Shown: one piece after another, positions 39,553-46,232 of the stretch
How the letters are laid out: each line of letters begins with the position of its first letter
How positions within the stretch are numbered: the stretch's first letter is position 1
NCBI GenBank assembly: GCA_045649105.1
Contig: JAZRPG010000034.1
Coordinates: 1-46,232 of the forward strand
Length of the DNA stretch: 46,232 bases
Direction: 5' to 3'
Source: JAZRPG01 sp045649105
Lineage (GTDB): Bacteria; Bacillota; Clostridia; Oscillospirales; JAAYXM01
The notes under the pieces: model-generated
Seen by the model: only the letters and a program-made list of their open reading frames with translations
Databases searched by the model: none
What the model was told of the DNA's origin: nothing
Translations under genes and position numbers: made by a program

Positions 39553-41427
39553 CTATATCTTGGAAATTGCGCCGAAGCGGCATTTTTCAATGCAAGCGCC
39601 GCATTTTATGCACTTTTCCTTGTCAATAACATGGGGTACTTTGACATCGCCGGAGATTGCGCCTGCCGGGCATACGCGTTTACATGCTGTACAACCCTTG
39701 CATTTTTCGGCGTCAATTTCATAGCGGAGAAGGTTTTTGCATACGCCTGCCGGGCAACGCTTTTCTACAACATGAGCAATATATTCATCGCGGAAGTAGC
39801 GCAGCGTTGAGAGAATCGGGTTAGGTGCCGTCTGTCCAAGGGCACAGAGTGCGGAAGACTTGATGTGCAGACAAAGCTCTTCAAGAAGGTCAATGTCCTC
39901 AAGTGTTCCGTTTCCGGAGGTGATTTTCTCAAGAATCTGGTACATGCGCTTTGTACCTATGCGGCACGGTGCGCACTTTCCGCATGACTCGTCAACGGTG
40001 AACTCGAGGAAGAACTTTGCAATGTCTACCATGCAGTTGTCCTCATCCATGACGATAAGTCCGCCGGAGCCCATCATAGAGCCGATTGCAATAAGGTTGT
40101 CATAGTCTATCGGTGTGTCTATAAGAGAAGCCGGAATGCATCCGCCGGACGGGCCGCCTGTCTGCGCGGCTTTGAACTTTTTGCCGTTCGGCCAGCCGCC
40201 GCCGATTTCCTCAACGACTTCGCGGAGCGTGATTCCCATCGGGACTTCAACAAGGCCTGTATTGCGGACCTTTCCGCCGAGTGCAAAGACTTTTGTTCCC
40301 TTTGATTTTTCTGTACCGATAGAGGCAAATTCCTTTGCGCCATGCGTCAGAATCCAAGGGATGTTTGCATATGTTTCGACATTATTGAGAATAGTCGGCT
40401 TACCGAAAAGACCCTTGACTGCCGGGAAGGGCGGGCGCGGTCTCGGTTCGCCGCGGTGACCCTCTATTGATGTCATAAGGGCTGTTTCCTCACCGCAGAC
40501 GAAAGCCCCTGCGCCGAGACGGATCTCAATATCAAAGCAGAAATCTGTGCCGAAAATATTCTTGCCGAGGAAGCCTTCCTTGCGAGCCTGCTCAATAGCA
40601 ATCCTCAGACGGTTGACGGCGATGGGGTATTCTGCGCGGACATATACATAGCCCTGGTCAGAACCTATGCAGTATCCGGCAATTGCCATTGCCTCAATTA
40701 CGCTGTGCGGGTCGCCCTCGAGAACAGAGCGGTCCATGAATGCGCCCGGGTCACCTTCGTCGGCGTTGCAGCAGACATATTTCCGGTCTGCTGTTGATTT
40801 GACAGCAAACTCCCACTTTACACCTGTGGGGAAGCCGCCGCCGCCGCGTCCGCGGAGACCGGACTCTTTTATTATCTGAATTACCTCCTGCGGAGTCTGC
40901 TCTGTAAGAGCATGTCCGAGAGCCTGGTATCCGCCCATGGCGATGTACTCATTGATATTCTCCGGGTCAATGACACCGCAGTTTCTGAGCGCTATACGCA
41001 GTTGCTTTTTGTAGAAAGAGGTATCGTTGAGCGCGGTTATCGGCTCCGTTTTTGTAGTTTCATCGTATAACAGATGCTTTACGACTCTGCCGTTTGCAAT
41101 GTGCTCTGAAACGATTTCCGCAACATCGTCGGGAGTGATTCTTGAGTAGAATGCACCTTCCGGATAAACTATCATGATAGGACCGAGTGCGCAGAGGCCG
41201 AAGCATCCGGTCTTTATAATCTGAACACTGTCAGAAAGACCGAGTTTGTCGATCTCGCTGTGAAGGCGGTTTAAAATTTCCTGGCTTCCTGATGAGGTAC
41301 AGCCTGTACCACCACAAACCAGAATGTTTTTCTTGATTTTTCCGGCGCCATCGGTATTGTTAATTCTAAGGCTTACGCCGGGTAACATTTCCTCGCGTCT
41401 TGCGGCGAGTTCCTGCAGACTTTTCAT
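39553..41427 (-). CDS. hydB: NADH-binding subunit of the hydrogenase (NuoF-like, HydB/HndC)
   Basis: The product has 624 residues. The N-terminus is a thioredoxin-like [2Fe-2S] domain (C-G-G-T-G-C and T-G-C-F-G-L-C), then the NuoF core with FMN/NADH motifs G-R-G-G-G-G-F-P-T-G and G-A-G-A-F-V-C-G-E-E-T-A-L, an SLBB domain, and the [4Fe-4S] motif E-S-C-G-K-C-A-P-C-R-I-G. The C-terminus adds two ferredoxin motifs (C-K-G-C-T-A-C-K-R-V-C-P and C-I-K-C-G-A-C-I-E-K-C). This layout is typical of electron-bifurcating hydrogenases. ATG 41427 has GGAGGTG nine bases upstream. 20 bases separate it from hydA. Confidence 0.96.
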   Translation of the reverse strand: MKSLQELAARREEMLPGVSLRINNTDGAGKIKKNILVCGGTGCTSSGSQEILNRLHSEIDKLGLSDSVQIIKTGCFGLCALGPIMIVYPEGAFYSRITPDDVAEIVSEHIANGRVVKHLLYDETTKTEPITALNDTSFYKKQLRIALRNCGVIDPENINEYIAMGGYQALGHALTEQTPQEVIQIIKESGLRGRGGGGFPTGVKWEFAVKSTADRKYVCCNADEGDPGAFMDRSVLEGDPHSVIEAMAIAGYCIGSDQGYVYVRAEYPIAVNRLRIAIEQARKEGFLGKNIFGTDFCFDIEIRLGAGAFVCGEETALMTSIEGHRGEPRPRPPFPAVKGLFGKPTILNNVETYANIPWILTHGAKEFASIGTEKSKGTKVFALGGKVRNTGLVEVPMGITLREVVEEIGGGWPNGKKFKAAQTGGPSGGCIPASLIDTPIDYDNLIAIGSMMGSGGLIVMDEDNCMVDIAKFFLEFTVDESCGKCAPCRIGTKRMYQILEKITSGNGTLEDIDLLEELCLHIKSSALCALGQTAPNPILSTLRYFRDEYIAHVVEKRCPAGVCKNLLRYEIDAEKCKGCTACKRVCPAGAISGDVKVPHVIDKEKCIKCGACIEKCRFGAISKI

Positions 41428-41500
41428 TAATATGTACACCTCCGTAGAAAATTTGTATAAGAAACATGTCCGAGAAAAGAGACCCCGGATGCGAAGTATT

Positions 41501-41998
41501 TTACTTTAAATACTTGTCGAGTATCGTATCTACATCATCAACGGTGAGCCTCCCGTGAACCTCGTCATCAATTGTGACAACAGGGGCAAGACCGCATGCG
41601 CCGATACAACGGACGGCGTCAACGGTGAATTTTCCGTCGGCTGAAGTTTCGCCGGGCTTGCAGTTTAGACGCTCACATATTTTGTCGAGGATATCTCCGG
41701 CGCCTTTTACATAGCACGCTGTGCCGAGGCAAACGCTTATTGTGTGCTCGCCCTTTGGATTAAAAGAGAACTGTGAATAGAATGATGCAACGCCATATAC
41801 CTCCGACAGGGATATGTCGAGTGCTTCGGCAATCTGAATTAAAACCTGCTCCGGCAGGTATCCGTAAATTGCCTGTGCATCTTGCAGAATCGGCATGAGA
41901 GCACCTTTTGTGTTACGGTGTTCAGCGATTGTTGCAACCATGCGCTCTGCTTGTTCCTTTGTTCCTGCAAAGGGGAATTTGGATTTACAGTTGGGCAT
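41501..41998 (-). CDS. hydC: NuoE-like [2Fe-2S] subunit of the hydrogenase (HydC/HndA)
   Basis: This 165-residue thioredoxin-fold subunit binds one [2Fe-2S] cluster through C-L-G-T-A-C near 95 and C-I-G-A-C near 130, with an N-terminal helical bundle (Y-G-Y-L-P, L-S-E-V-Y-G-V-A-S-F-Y-S-Q-F). It passes electrons between HydB and the cluster chain of the complex. It is the first gene of the operon; the order hydC-hydB-hydA matches known trimeric hydrogenases. ATG 41998 has AAAGGTGA. Confidence 0.95.
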   Translation of the reverse strand: MPNCKSKFPFAGTKEQAERMVATIAEHRNTKGALMPILQDAQAIYGYLPEQVLIQIAEALDISLSEVYGVASFYSQFSFNPKGEHTISVCLGTACYVKGAGDILDKICERLNCKPGETSADGKFTVDAVRCIGACGLAPVVTIDDEVHGRLTVDDVDTILDKYLK

Positions 41999-42083
41999 TT
42001 TGAAATCACCTTTCTATAATTTAATCTTCCATACAAATAACTATGGGGAGCAAAGATTGTTACAGAAATAACAATTTAATATT

Positions 42084-42112
42084 ATTGTAACATATATTTT
42101 GTGTATTTTCCA
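42084..42112 (-). promoter_or_regulatory. Promoter of the hydrogenase operon
   Basis: On the minus strand TGGAAA (42107-42112) and TACAAT (42084-42089) have a 17-base spacer with an extended TGT before the -10. The flanking A/T-rich 190-base gap to spmB holds no gene. Confidence 0.6.
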
Positions 42113-42187
42113 CATAAATTTTTAAAATTTATGTGTTTTTTCTGCATATTTTTCTGCAGGCTTGCAGAAAAGAAGAAAACAGAGGAA

Positions 42188-42709
42188 TCAGCTCCACAAT
42201 AGTCTTACTGCGAATGCTGATGCAGCAAAGCCTGCCACATCGGCAATGAGTGCTGCCGGTATTGCATGGCGTGTTTTATTAAGTTTTATTGCTCCAAAGT
42301 AGACTGCGATGGTGTAAAAGGTGGTTTCCGATGCACCGAGCATTACGGCGGCAACACGCCCGACATATGTTTCGGCGCCGTTTGCACCGATGATTTCGCT
42401 GCCGAGCGCAAGGGCGGCGCTGCCTGACAGAGGTCTTAGCATGGCAAGCGGTGCGCACTCGGGCGGAATCCCCAAAAGATTCATAATGGGGGAGAATAGC
42501 TTACATATTATATCTAAAGCGCCTGAAGCGCGGAGCATATATATCGCACAAAAAAGCGCGACAACAGACGGGAGAATCCGCGATAAAATACGCAGACCGT
42601 CCGTGGCGCCCGATACAAGTGCGTCATATACATCTGTTTTGTTGCGGATACCGTATATTCCGACAAGCGCAAGAACAGTCGGGACGACGAGTGATGAAAG
42701 AGTATTCAA
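42188..42709 (-). CDS. spmB: Spore maturation protein SpmB
   Basis: This 173-residue membrane protein of the nucleoside-recognition (Gate) domain family is needed for spore core dehydration in Bacillus, together with SpmA. Recognisable segments are L-R-I-L-S-R-I-L-P-S-V-V-A-L, P-E-C-A-P-L-A-M-L-R-P-L-S-G-S-A-A and G-A-S-E-T-T-F-Y-T-I-A-V-Y-F-G. TTG 42709 has an AGGAGGGG SD; it overlaps the end of spmA by four bases. Confidence 0.95.
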   Translation of the reverse strand: MNTLSSLVVPTVLALVGIYGIRNKTDVYDALVSGATDGLRILSRILPSVVALFCAIYMLRASGALDIICKLFSPIMNLLGIPPECAPLAMLRPLSGSAALALGSEIIGANGAETYVGRVAAVMLGASETTFYTIAVYFGAIKLNKTRHAIPAALIADVAGFAASAFAVRLLWS

Positions 42710-43293
42710 TGGCGGCCCCTCCTGCTGATTTTTGAAAGCATTATCGCAGACAGAATTCCGCAGGTCTGGGAGATAGCCGATGCAATCCAGACAGCAGGTA
42801 TAATGTCAAACGGATTTGCAGCGCCGTATGTACCTCGGACTGCGGCAATTGTTGTCGGTATAAGCTGGAGTGATGCGGAATTCATAATAATCAGCATGCA
42901 CAGTTCATCTGATGCGGCCGGAGTGGGAGACAGGCGGTAAAGCCCTTCGGCGGCGCGTATACCGGCAGGCGTTGCCGCGTTTCCTAATCCGAGAAGGTTG
43001 GCAGAGATGTTTGTGGCTATGTTCCCCATAGTTTCTTTGTCCTCGCGCGCTTTCGGGAAAAGAAGGCCTATTACCGGAGTGAGGATTTTTGTCAGCCGTG
43101 TCATAAGTCCGCTCCGGCGCATTATTTCCATTACTCCGCTCCACAAAAGTATCATTCCGCCTATCGAAAGGCACAGATCAATGCTTGCCCGTGCGCCGTC
43201 CATGGCGGCAGACGAAAGCTCGGAAACTCTTCCGGTCGCAATAGCAGATATAACTGAAATAATTATCATACCTACCCAGATTTTGCTCATCAT
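42706..43293 (-). CDS. spmA: Spore maturation protein SpmA
   Basis: This 195-residue partner of SpmB is a polytopic membrane protein with the Gate domain: G-G-M-I-L-L-W-S-G-V-M-E-I, N-I-S-A-N-L-L-G-L-G-N-A-A-T-P and L-I-I-M-N-S-A-S-L-Q-L-I-P-T. Length is typical. The ATG at 43293 has AAGGAGG nine bases upstream. The pair is divergent from abrB with a 158-base A/T-rich gap holding the abrB promoter. Confidence 0.95.
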   Translation of the reverse strand: MMSKIWVGMIIISVISAIATGRVSELSSAAMDGARASIDLCLSIGGMILLWSGVMEIMRRSGLMTRLTKILTPVIGLLFPKAREDKETMGNIATNISANLLGLGNAATPAGIRAAEGLYRLSPTPAASDELCMLIIMNSASLQLIPTTIAAVRGTYGAANPFDIIPAVWIASAISQTCGILSAIMLSKISRRGRH

Positions 43294-43389
43294 AAGGCGT
43301 GTCCTCCTTGTAGTATATAAGTATAAAAACGAAAAATTTCTTAATTTACAATTTATTCCAAATTACCACTATTTTCTACATGAAGCGTA

Positions 43390-43418
43390 TTGACAAAAAA
43401 TTACATTTTTGATATACT
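43390..43418 (+). promoter_or_regulatory. Sigma-A promoter of abrB
   Basis: TTGACA (43390-43395) and TATACT (43413-43418) have a 17-base spacer with an extended TGA element. Confidence 0.85.
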
Positions 43419-43451
43419 GAATTGCAATAAAGAAGATGGGAAGATGATTTT

Positions 43452-43691
43452 ATGAAATCAACGGGGATAACGAGAAAAATCGATGAGTTGGGCAGAATAG
43501 TCCTGCCGATAGAGTTAAGAAAGCAGATGGGCATTGAACAACGCGACCCAATGGAAATCTATGTTGAGGATGATATGATTATTCTCAAAAAGTATGAGTC
43601 GGTGTGCATATTCTGCGGGAGCACGAAATCGCTCACATCATACAAAGGCAAGCATATATGCGCAGCTTGCGCAAAGCAGCTTGCAAAATAA
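43452..43691 (+). CDS. AbrB/SpoVT-family transition-state regulator with a Cys4 tail
   Basis: This 79-residue DNA-binding protein has the AbrB swapped-hairpin domain (G-I-T-R-K-I-D-E-L-G-R-I-V-L-P-I-E-L-R, about 5-23). The C-terminal 25 residues carry C-I-F-C and C-A-A-C, a likely zinc site common in clostridial AbrB proteins and absent from Bacillus AbrB. Such regulators act at the shift to stationary phase and sporulation; the targets are not visible. The SD GGGAAGATG is moderate. Its own promoter and terminator flank it. Confidence 0.92.
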   Translation: MKSTGITRKIDELGRIVLPIELRKQMGIEQRDPMEIYVEDDMIILKKYESVCIFCGSTKSLTSYKGKHICAACAKQLAK

Positions 43692-43714
43692 GAAATGCCG
43701 GTTTGTTAAAAAAG

Positions 43715-43758
43715 ATAAGCACTTCAGAAGCACGGATGCTTTCAGAAGTGCTTATTTT
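43715..43758 (+). terminator. Rho-independent terminator after abrB
   Basis: An 11-bp perfect stem (ATAAGCACTTC at 43715-43725 with 43745-43755) encloses a smaller inner stem and is followed by TTTTG. Confidence 0.8.
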
Positions 43759-43849
43759 GACATAATATAAGTGTATAGATTAATAAAAAAGACACATTTT
43801 TGTGGTAGTATAGGTTCTGTAAATAAGATTTTGCAGTGGAGAATAAGTA

Positions 43850-44452
43850 ATGAAAATCTACGATATTTCCCAAGAAGTTTTCAGTTGCCGGGTATATCCC
43901 GGCGACCCGGCGCCGGAAAAGAAGGCGCTTAGTTTAATGGAAAAGGGCGACTTATATAATCTGACGGCATTTAGCATGTGCGCGCACAACGGGACACATA
44001 TAGATGCGCCATTTCATTTTATAAAAGACGGAAAAACTGTTGATGCTATATGCTTAGAGGCATTTGTGGGAATGGCTTATGTTGCGGAACATTATGGGAT
44101 TGTCTCCGGAAATGATGCTGTAGAGATAATTAAAAAAGCGAAAGAACAGAATTCGGAAGCAGCAAGGAGAATTCTGCTTAAGGGGTTCTCGGAGGTCTCT
44201 TCTGAAGCCGCGGAAGTATTTGCCTCTTCAAAAATTCTGCTGCTGGGAAATGAATCTCAGACTGTTGGACCGGAAGCCGCGCCGATGGCGGTGCATCAAA
44301 TACTATTGGCTTGTGATGTTATCCTGCTTGAAGGGGTCCGCTTGGCAGAGGTCCCGGAAGGTGTTTATTTTTTAAATGCAGCGCCGCTTAATTTATCCGG
44401 TGCGGACGGGTCGCCATGCAGAGCTGTATTGATAGCCGCTGATGAGATGTAA
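43850..44452 (+). CDS. Cyclase family metal-dependent hydrolase (kynurenine formamidase-like)
   Basis: The 200-residue product has the cyclase/KFase motif H-N-G-T-H-I-D-A-P-F-H-F (about 46-57), which binds Zn or Mn, and an upstream Y-P-G-D-P-A. The family includes kynurenine formamidase, isatin hydrolase and polyketide-related enzymes; no tryptophan-pathway genes are nearby and the true substrate is unknown. Start ATG 43850 has a GTGGAG-type SD. No promoter is clear in the preceding 90 bases. Confidence 0.85.
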   Translation: MKIYDISQEVFSCRVYPGDPAPEKKALSLMEKGDLYNLTAFSMCAHNGTHIDAPFHFIKDGKTVDAICLEAFVGMAYVAEHYGIVSGNDAVEIIKKAKEQNSEAARRILLKGFSEVSSEAAEVFASSKILLLGNESQTVGPEAAPMAVHQILLACDVILLEGVRLAEVPEGVYFLNAAPLNLSGADGSPCRAVLIAADEM

Positions 44453-44477
44453 ATTATAATTTAGCTTAGCGAAAATA

Positions 44478-44526
44478 AATGCACCGCTGTTTCGGGGTTG
44501 AGACGAAAAAGCGGTGCATATTTTAA
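44478..44526. terminator. Terminator between the cyclase and TetR genes
   Basis: A 9-bp stem (TGCACCGCT with AGCGGTGCA) with an inner GTTTC/GAGAC helix is followed by ATATTTTAATT on the plus strand and ATTTATTTTC on the minus strand, so it may serve both convergent genes. Confidence 0.8.
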
Positions 44527-44531
44527 TTGTA

Positions 44532-45083
44532 TTATATAACATTAAAAAAATATTTGTTTATCACTTCGGGGCTTTCTTTCATTCCGTTATTAATCCACCA
44601 TTTTAATGTTTCAACAAATGCGGATATGGTATGATGCCTCCAAAATGATTCGGGAAGATTATCTCTCTTTTGTGAATCAAACAGATGCAGATGGCTTTCA
44701 ATCAGGGCTTCGAGGTTTAAGCGAAAGTATTTTAAAAACAATTCGTTGTTTTGCGAAGACAATAAAGACAAAATATTATTATCATTTTTTTGCAAATGAA
44801 AAAACAGGTGCGAAAAAACAGAGTCGGAGCCGTCACAGTCAAAAATATGATTATATTCGTGCTCTGTGCTGTTCTCGGTATCAAATATGTGGCAGAATAA
44901 TTCTTCGCAAAATTCTTTGAGCAGTAAATCCTTGCTTTCAAAATGCGAATAGAAGGTAGCTCTGCCGATATCAGCTTTGTCTATGATTTCTCCGACAGTG
45001 ATTTGGTTAAAATCTTTAGTTGAAAGTAGCTCGGTAAACGCGTTAAAAACCGCTTCACGCGTTTTTCTCTGGCGTCTGTCCAT
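44532..45083 (-). CDS. TetR/AcrR family transcriptional regulator
   Basis: The 183-residue protein has an N-terminal helix-turn-helix with R-x-A-V-F-N-A-F-T-E-L-L, I-T-V-G-E-I-I-D-K-A-D-I-G-R-A-T-F-Y-S-H-F-E-S-K-D, the standard TetR DNA-binding pattern. The remaining helices form the ligand/dimer part, which shows no recognised ligand motif. ATG 45083 was preferred over an upstream TTG at 45101 because GGGGAA lies about eight bases before it. It is divergent from a cation efflux gene and probably controls it through repeats in the shared gap. Confidence 0.9.
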   Translation of the reverse strand: MDRRQRKTREAVFNAFTELLSTKDFNQITVGEIIDKADIGRATFYSHFESKDLLLKEFCEELFCHIFDTENSTEHEYNHIFDCDGSDSVFSHLFFHLQKNDNNILSLLSSQNNELFLKYFRLNLEALIESHLHLFDSQKRDNLPESFWRHHTISAFVETLKWWINNGMKESPEVINKYFFNVI

Positions 45084-45113
45084 ATCATTTTCCCCGTACA
45101 ATTTTTTGGTATT

Positions 45114-45204
45114 GTTCAGTAATGAATAACTGACCGATATCGTATATTGAATCTGTCATCTGTTTTGATATAATATTATTGAACGATGTGTTCGGTAATG
45201 AATT
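45114..45204. promoter_or_regulatory. Probable operator region between TetR and CDF genes
   Basis: Two near-identical 15-base units, GTTCAGTAATGAATA (45114-45128) and GTTCGGTAATGAATT (45190-45204), differ at two positions. The first overlaps an inverted repeat TCAGT/ACTGA (45116-45133), the second GAAC/GTTC (45181-45193). The second lies just after the CDF promoter's -10. They are candidate binding sites for the TetR regulator. Confidence 0.55.
45147..45174 (+). promoter_or_regulatory. Promoter of the CDF transporter gene
   Basis: TTGAAT (45147-45152) and TATAAT (45169-45174) have a 16-base spacer. Confidence 0.65.
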
Positions 45205-45246
45205 TATTGTATCACAAATAAGTGCGCAAGTCAATTGGAGGGTAAA

Positions 45247-46149
45247 ATGAAAACAGAACGAAGCATTTTAATAGCATTTATTCTTAATTTGTCATTTTCC
45301 GTTTTCGGATTTTTGGCCGGTGTTTTCACAGGCAGTGTGGCAATCGTTTCCGATGCTGTTCATGACGCAGGAGATGCCGTAAGTATAGGTGTGTCGTATT
45401 TCCTTGAGCGAAAGAGCAGGAAGCAACCGGACGGAAAATACACTTATGGTTATGCACGCTACTCGGTGCTCGGCGGAATTATAACAACGCTTATTCTTTT
45501 AATTAGTTCTGTAGTAATGATATACAATGCCGTTATGAGAATAATTACTCCTGCCGAGATTAACTATAATGGGATGATAATGTTTTCGGCAGTAGGTGTG
45601 TGCGTGAATTTTTGCGCCGCTTTCTTTACCCGCGAGGGCGATTCTTTGAATCAAAAAGCCGTAAATTTACATATGCTTGAGGACGTGCTCGGGTGGGCTG
45701 TCGTGTTGGCGGGAGCCATTGTGATGAGGCTTGCAAATTTCTCTCTCATTGACCCGGTTATGTCTGTCGGCGTGTCGTTTTTTATCCTCATTAATGCAGG
45801 CAGAAATCTGAAAGAGGGCACGGATTTGTTTCTTGAAAAGACACCGCAAAATATTAAAGTCTCAGAAATCAAAGAGTGTATTAAAGGAATTGACGGAGTT
45901 TTTGATGTTCACCATATACACTTATGGAGCATGGACGGGCAAAGTAACTTTGCCACGATGCATGTTGTTACCGATAGCGAACCGTGCGAAATTAAAGAAG
46001 AAATCCGCAAAGAGCTGCAGGAGCACGGGATAGGACATGTGACAATAGAAATTGAAACAGGCGCAGAGCAATGCCATGAAAAAAAGTGCCAAACGGGAAT
46101 TTGTGCTCATTCAGAACATAGTCATCACCACCACGGGCATCGGTTATAA
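45247..46149 (+). CDS. Cation diffusion facilitator (CDF) family metal efflux transporter
   Basis: The 300-residue protein has six membrane helices and the CDF metal motif S-D-A-V-H-D-A-G-D-A-V-S near 37-48, matched by later H-L-E-D-V-L/N-L-H-M-L-E-D near 140. The cytoplasmic domain (about 205-285) has V-H-H-I-H-L-W-S-M-D-G. A His-rich tail (H-S-H-H-H-H-G-H) may bind zinc. The family exports Zn, Co, Cd, Fe or Mn using protons; the metal is not certain. ATG 45247 has GGAGGG directly upstream; an in-frame TTG at 45235 is less likely. Confidence 0.93.
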   Translation: MKTERSILIAFILNLSFSVFGFLAGVFTGSVAIVSDAVHDAGDAVSIGVSYFLERKSRKQPDGKYTYGYARYSVLGGIITTLILLISSVVMIYNAVMRIITPAEINYNGMIMFSAVGVCVNFCAAFFTREGDSLNQKAVNLHMLEDVLGWAVVLAGAIVMRLANFSLIDPVMSVGVSFFILINAGRNLKEGTDLFLEKTPQNIKVSEIKECIKGIDGVFDVHHIHLWSMDGQSNFATMHVVTDSEPCEIKEEIRKELQEHGIGHVTIEIETGAEQCHEKKCQTGICAHSEHSHHHHGHRL

Positions 46150-46156
46150 TGAGATA

Positions 46157-46232
46157 TTATAATGTTTTCTTTGCCTTAATAAAGCTGATGATTGTTGCAG
46201 AGTCCTCGCTGACTTGGCACGAAACCAAAAAC
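46157..46232 (-). CDS. Possible C-terminal end of an unidentified minus-strand gene (partial)
   Basis: On the minus strand an open frame enters from the right edge and ends with TAA at 46157-46159, eight bases beyond the CDF stop. The 24 visible residues (…S-E-D-S-A-T-I-I-S-F-I-K-A-K-K-T-L) look like a normal helical protein end but are too short to identify. It could be chance. Confidence 0.3.
   Translation of the reverse strand, partial: FLVSCQVSEDSATIISFIKAKKTL

Overview
The window looks like the chromosome of an anaerobic, endospore-forming Clostridia (Bacillota) species of roughly middle GC. Spore genes are scattered through it: dipicolinate synthase dpaAB, yqfC-yqfD and spmA-spmB. Other pointers are a trimeric soluble [FeFe] hydrogenase, an HPr kinase, a clostridial AbrB with an extra Cys4 motif, the gdpP-rplI-dnaB order, strong Shine-Dalgarno (SD) sequences and sigma-A type promoters. 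TGA is the ordinary stop codon (it ends rhaB, pcrA, yqfD and others), which makes the in-frame TGA inside ftsH stand out. Exact species cannot be read from the sequence.

Layout. 1-1.7 kb: the tail of an amidohydrolase (NagA-like) and mgtE with a 200-base leader. 1.8-6.2 kb, minus strand: dpaA-dpaB, a folT-uppP unit controlled by a tetrahydrofolate riboswitch, mscL and a lipoprotein. 6.2-10.3 kb: a 55-aa membrane peptide, an ASKHA/2Fe-2S protein of the RACo type, DUF2284, tRNA-Arg, a ferritin-like protein, a QueG-like Fe-S protein and tRNA-Ala. 10.4-13.0 kb: transketolase, then tRNA-Pro followed by a 200-base tandem duplication that holds a degenerate second tRNA-Pro. 13.0-20.7 kb: one long housekeeping operon, gdpP-rplI-dnaB-tilS-hpt-ftsH, with ftsH broken by the TGA. 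20.9-22.2 kb: a processive-type GT2 glycosyltransferase on the minus strand. 22.3-27.8 kb: yqfC-yqfD-phoH-ybeY-dgkA-rlmD and an SGNH hydrolase. 28.0-31.8 kb: rhamnulokinase, a LemA/TPM pair and DegV. 31.9-36.3 kb: hprK, a ROK glucokinase and pcrA. 36.3-42.0 kb, minus strand: a DegT aminotransferase and the hydrogenase hydC-hydB-hydA operon. 42.2-46.2 kb: spmA-spmB, abrB, a cyclase-family hydrolase, and a divergent TetR/CDF metal efflux pair.

How the genes fit together. HprK and the ROK kinase point to PTS-type carbon control and glycolysis, transketolase to pentose-phosphate flux, and the hydrogenase to disposal of NADH and ferredoxin electrons as H2. GdpP would set c-di-AMP levels. UppP, DgkA and the GT2 enzyme act in envelope lipid and glycan metabolism. 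YbeY, RlmD, TilS and bL9 serve the ribosome and tRNA.

Most of the window is ordinary core genome, and I do not see a clear new multi-gene system. The observations most worth a second look are the internal TGA in ftsH with about 49 well-conserved codons behind it, the duplicated tRNA-Pro 3' region with its palindromes and inverted T-arm, and the structured mgtE leader. Protein family calls rest on recognised motifs and length, not on database searches.
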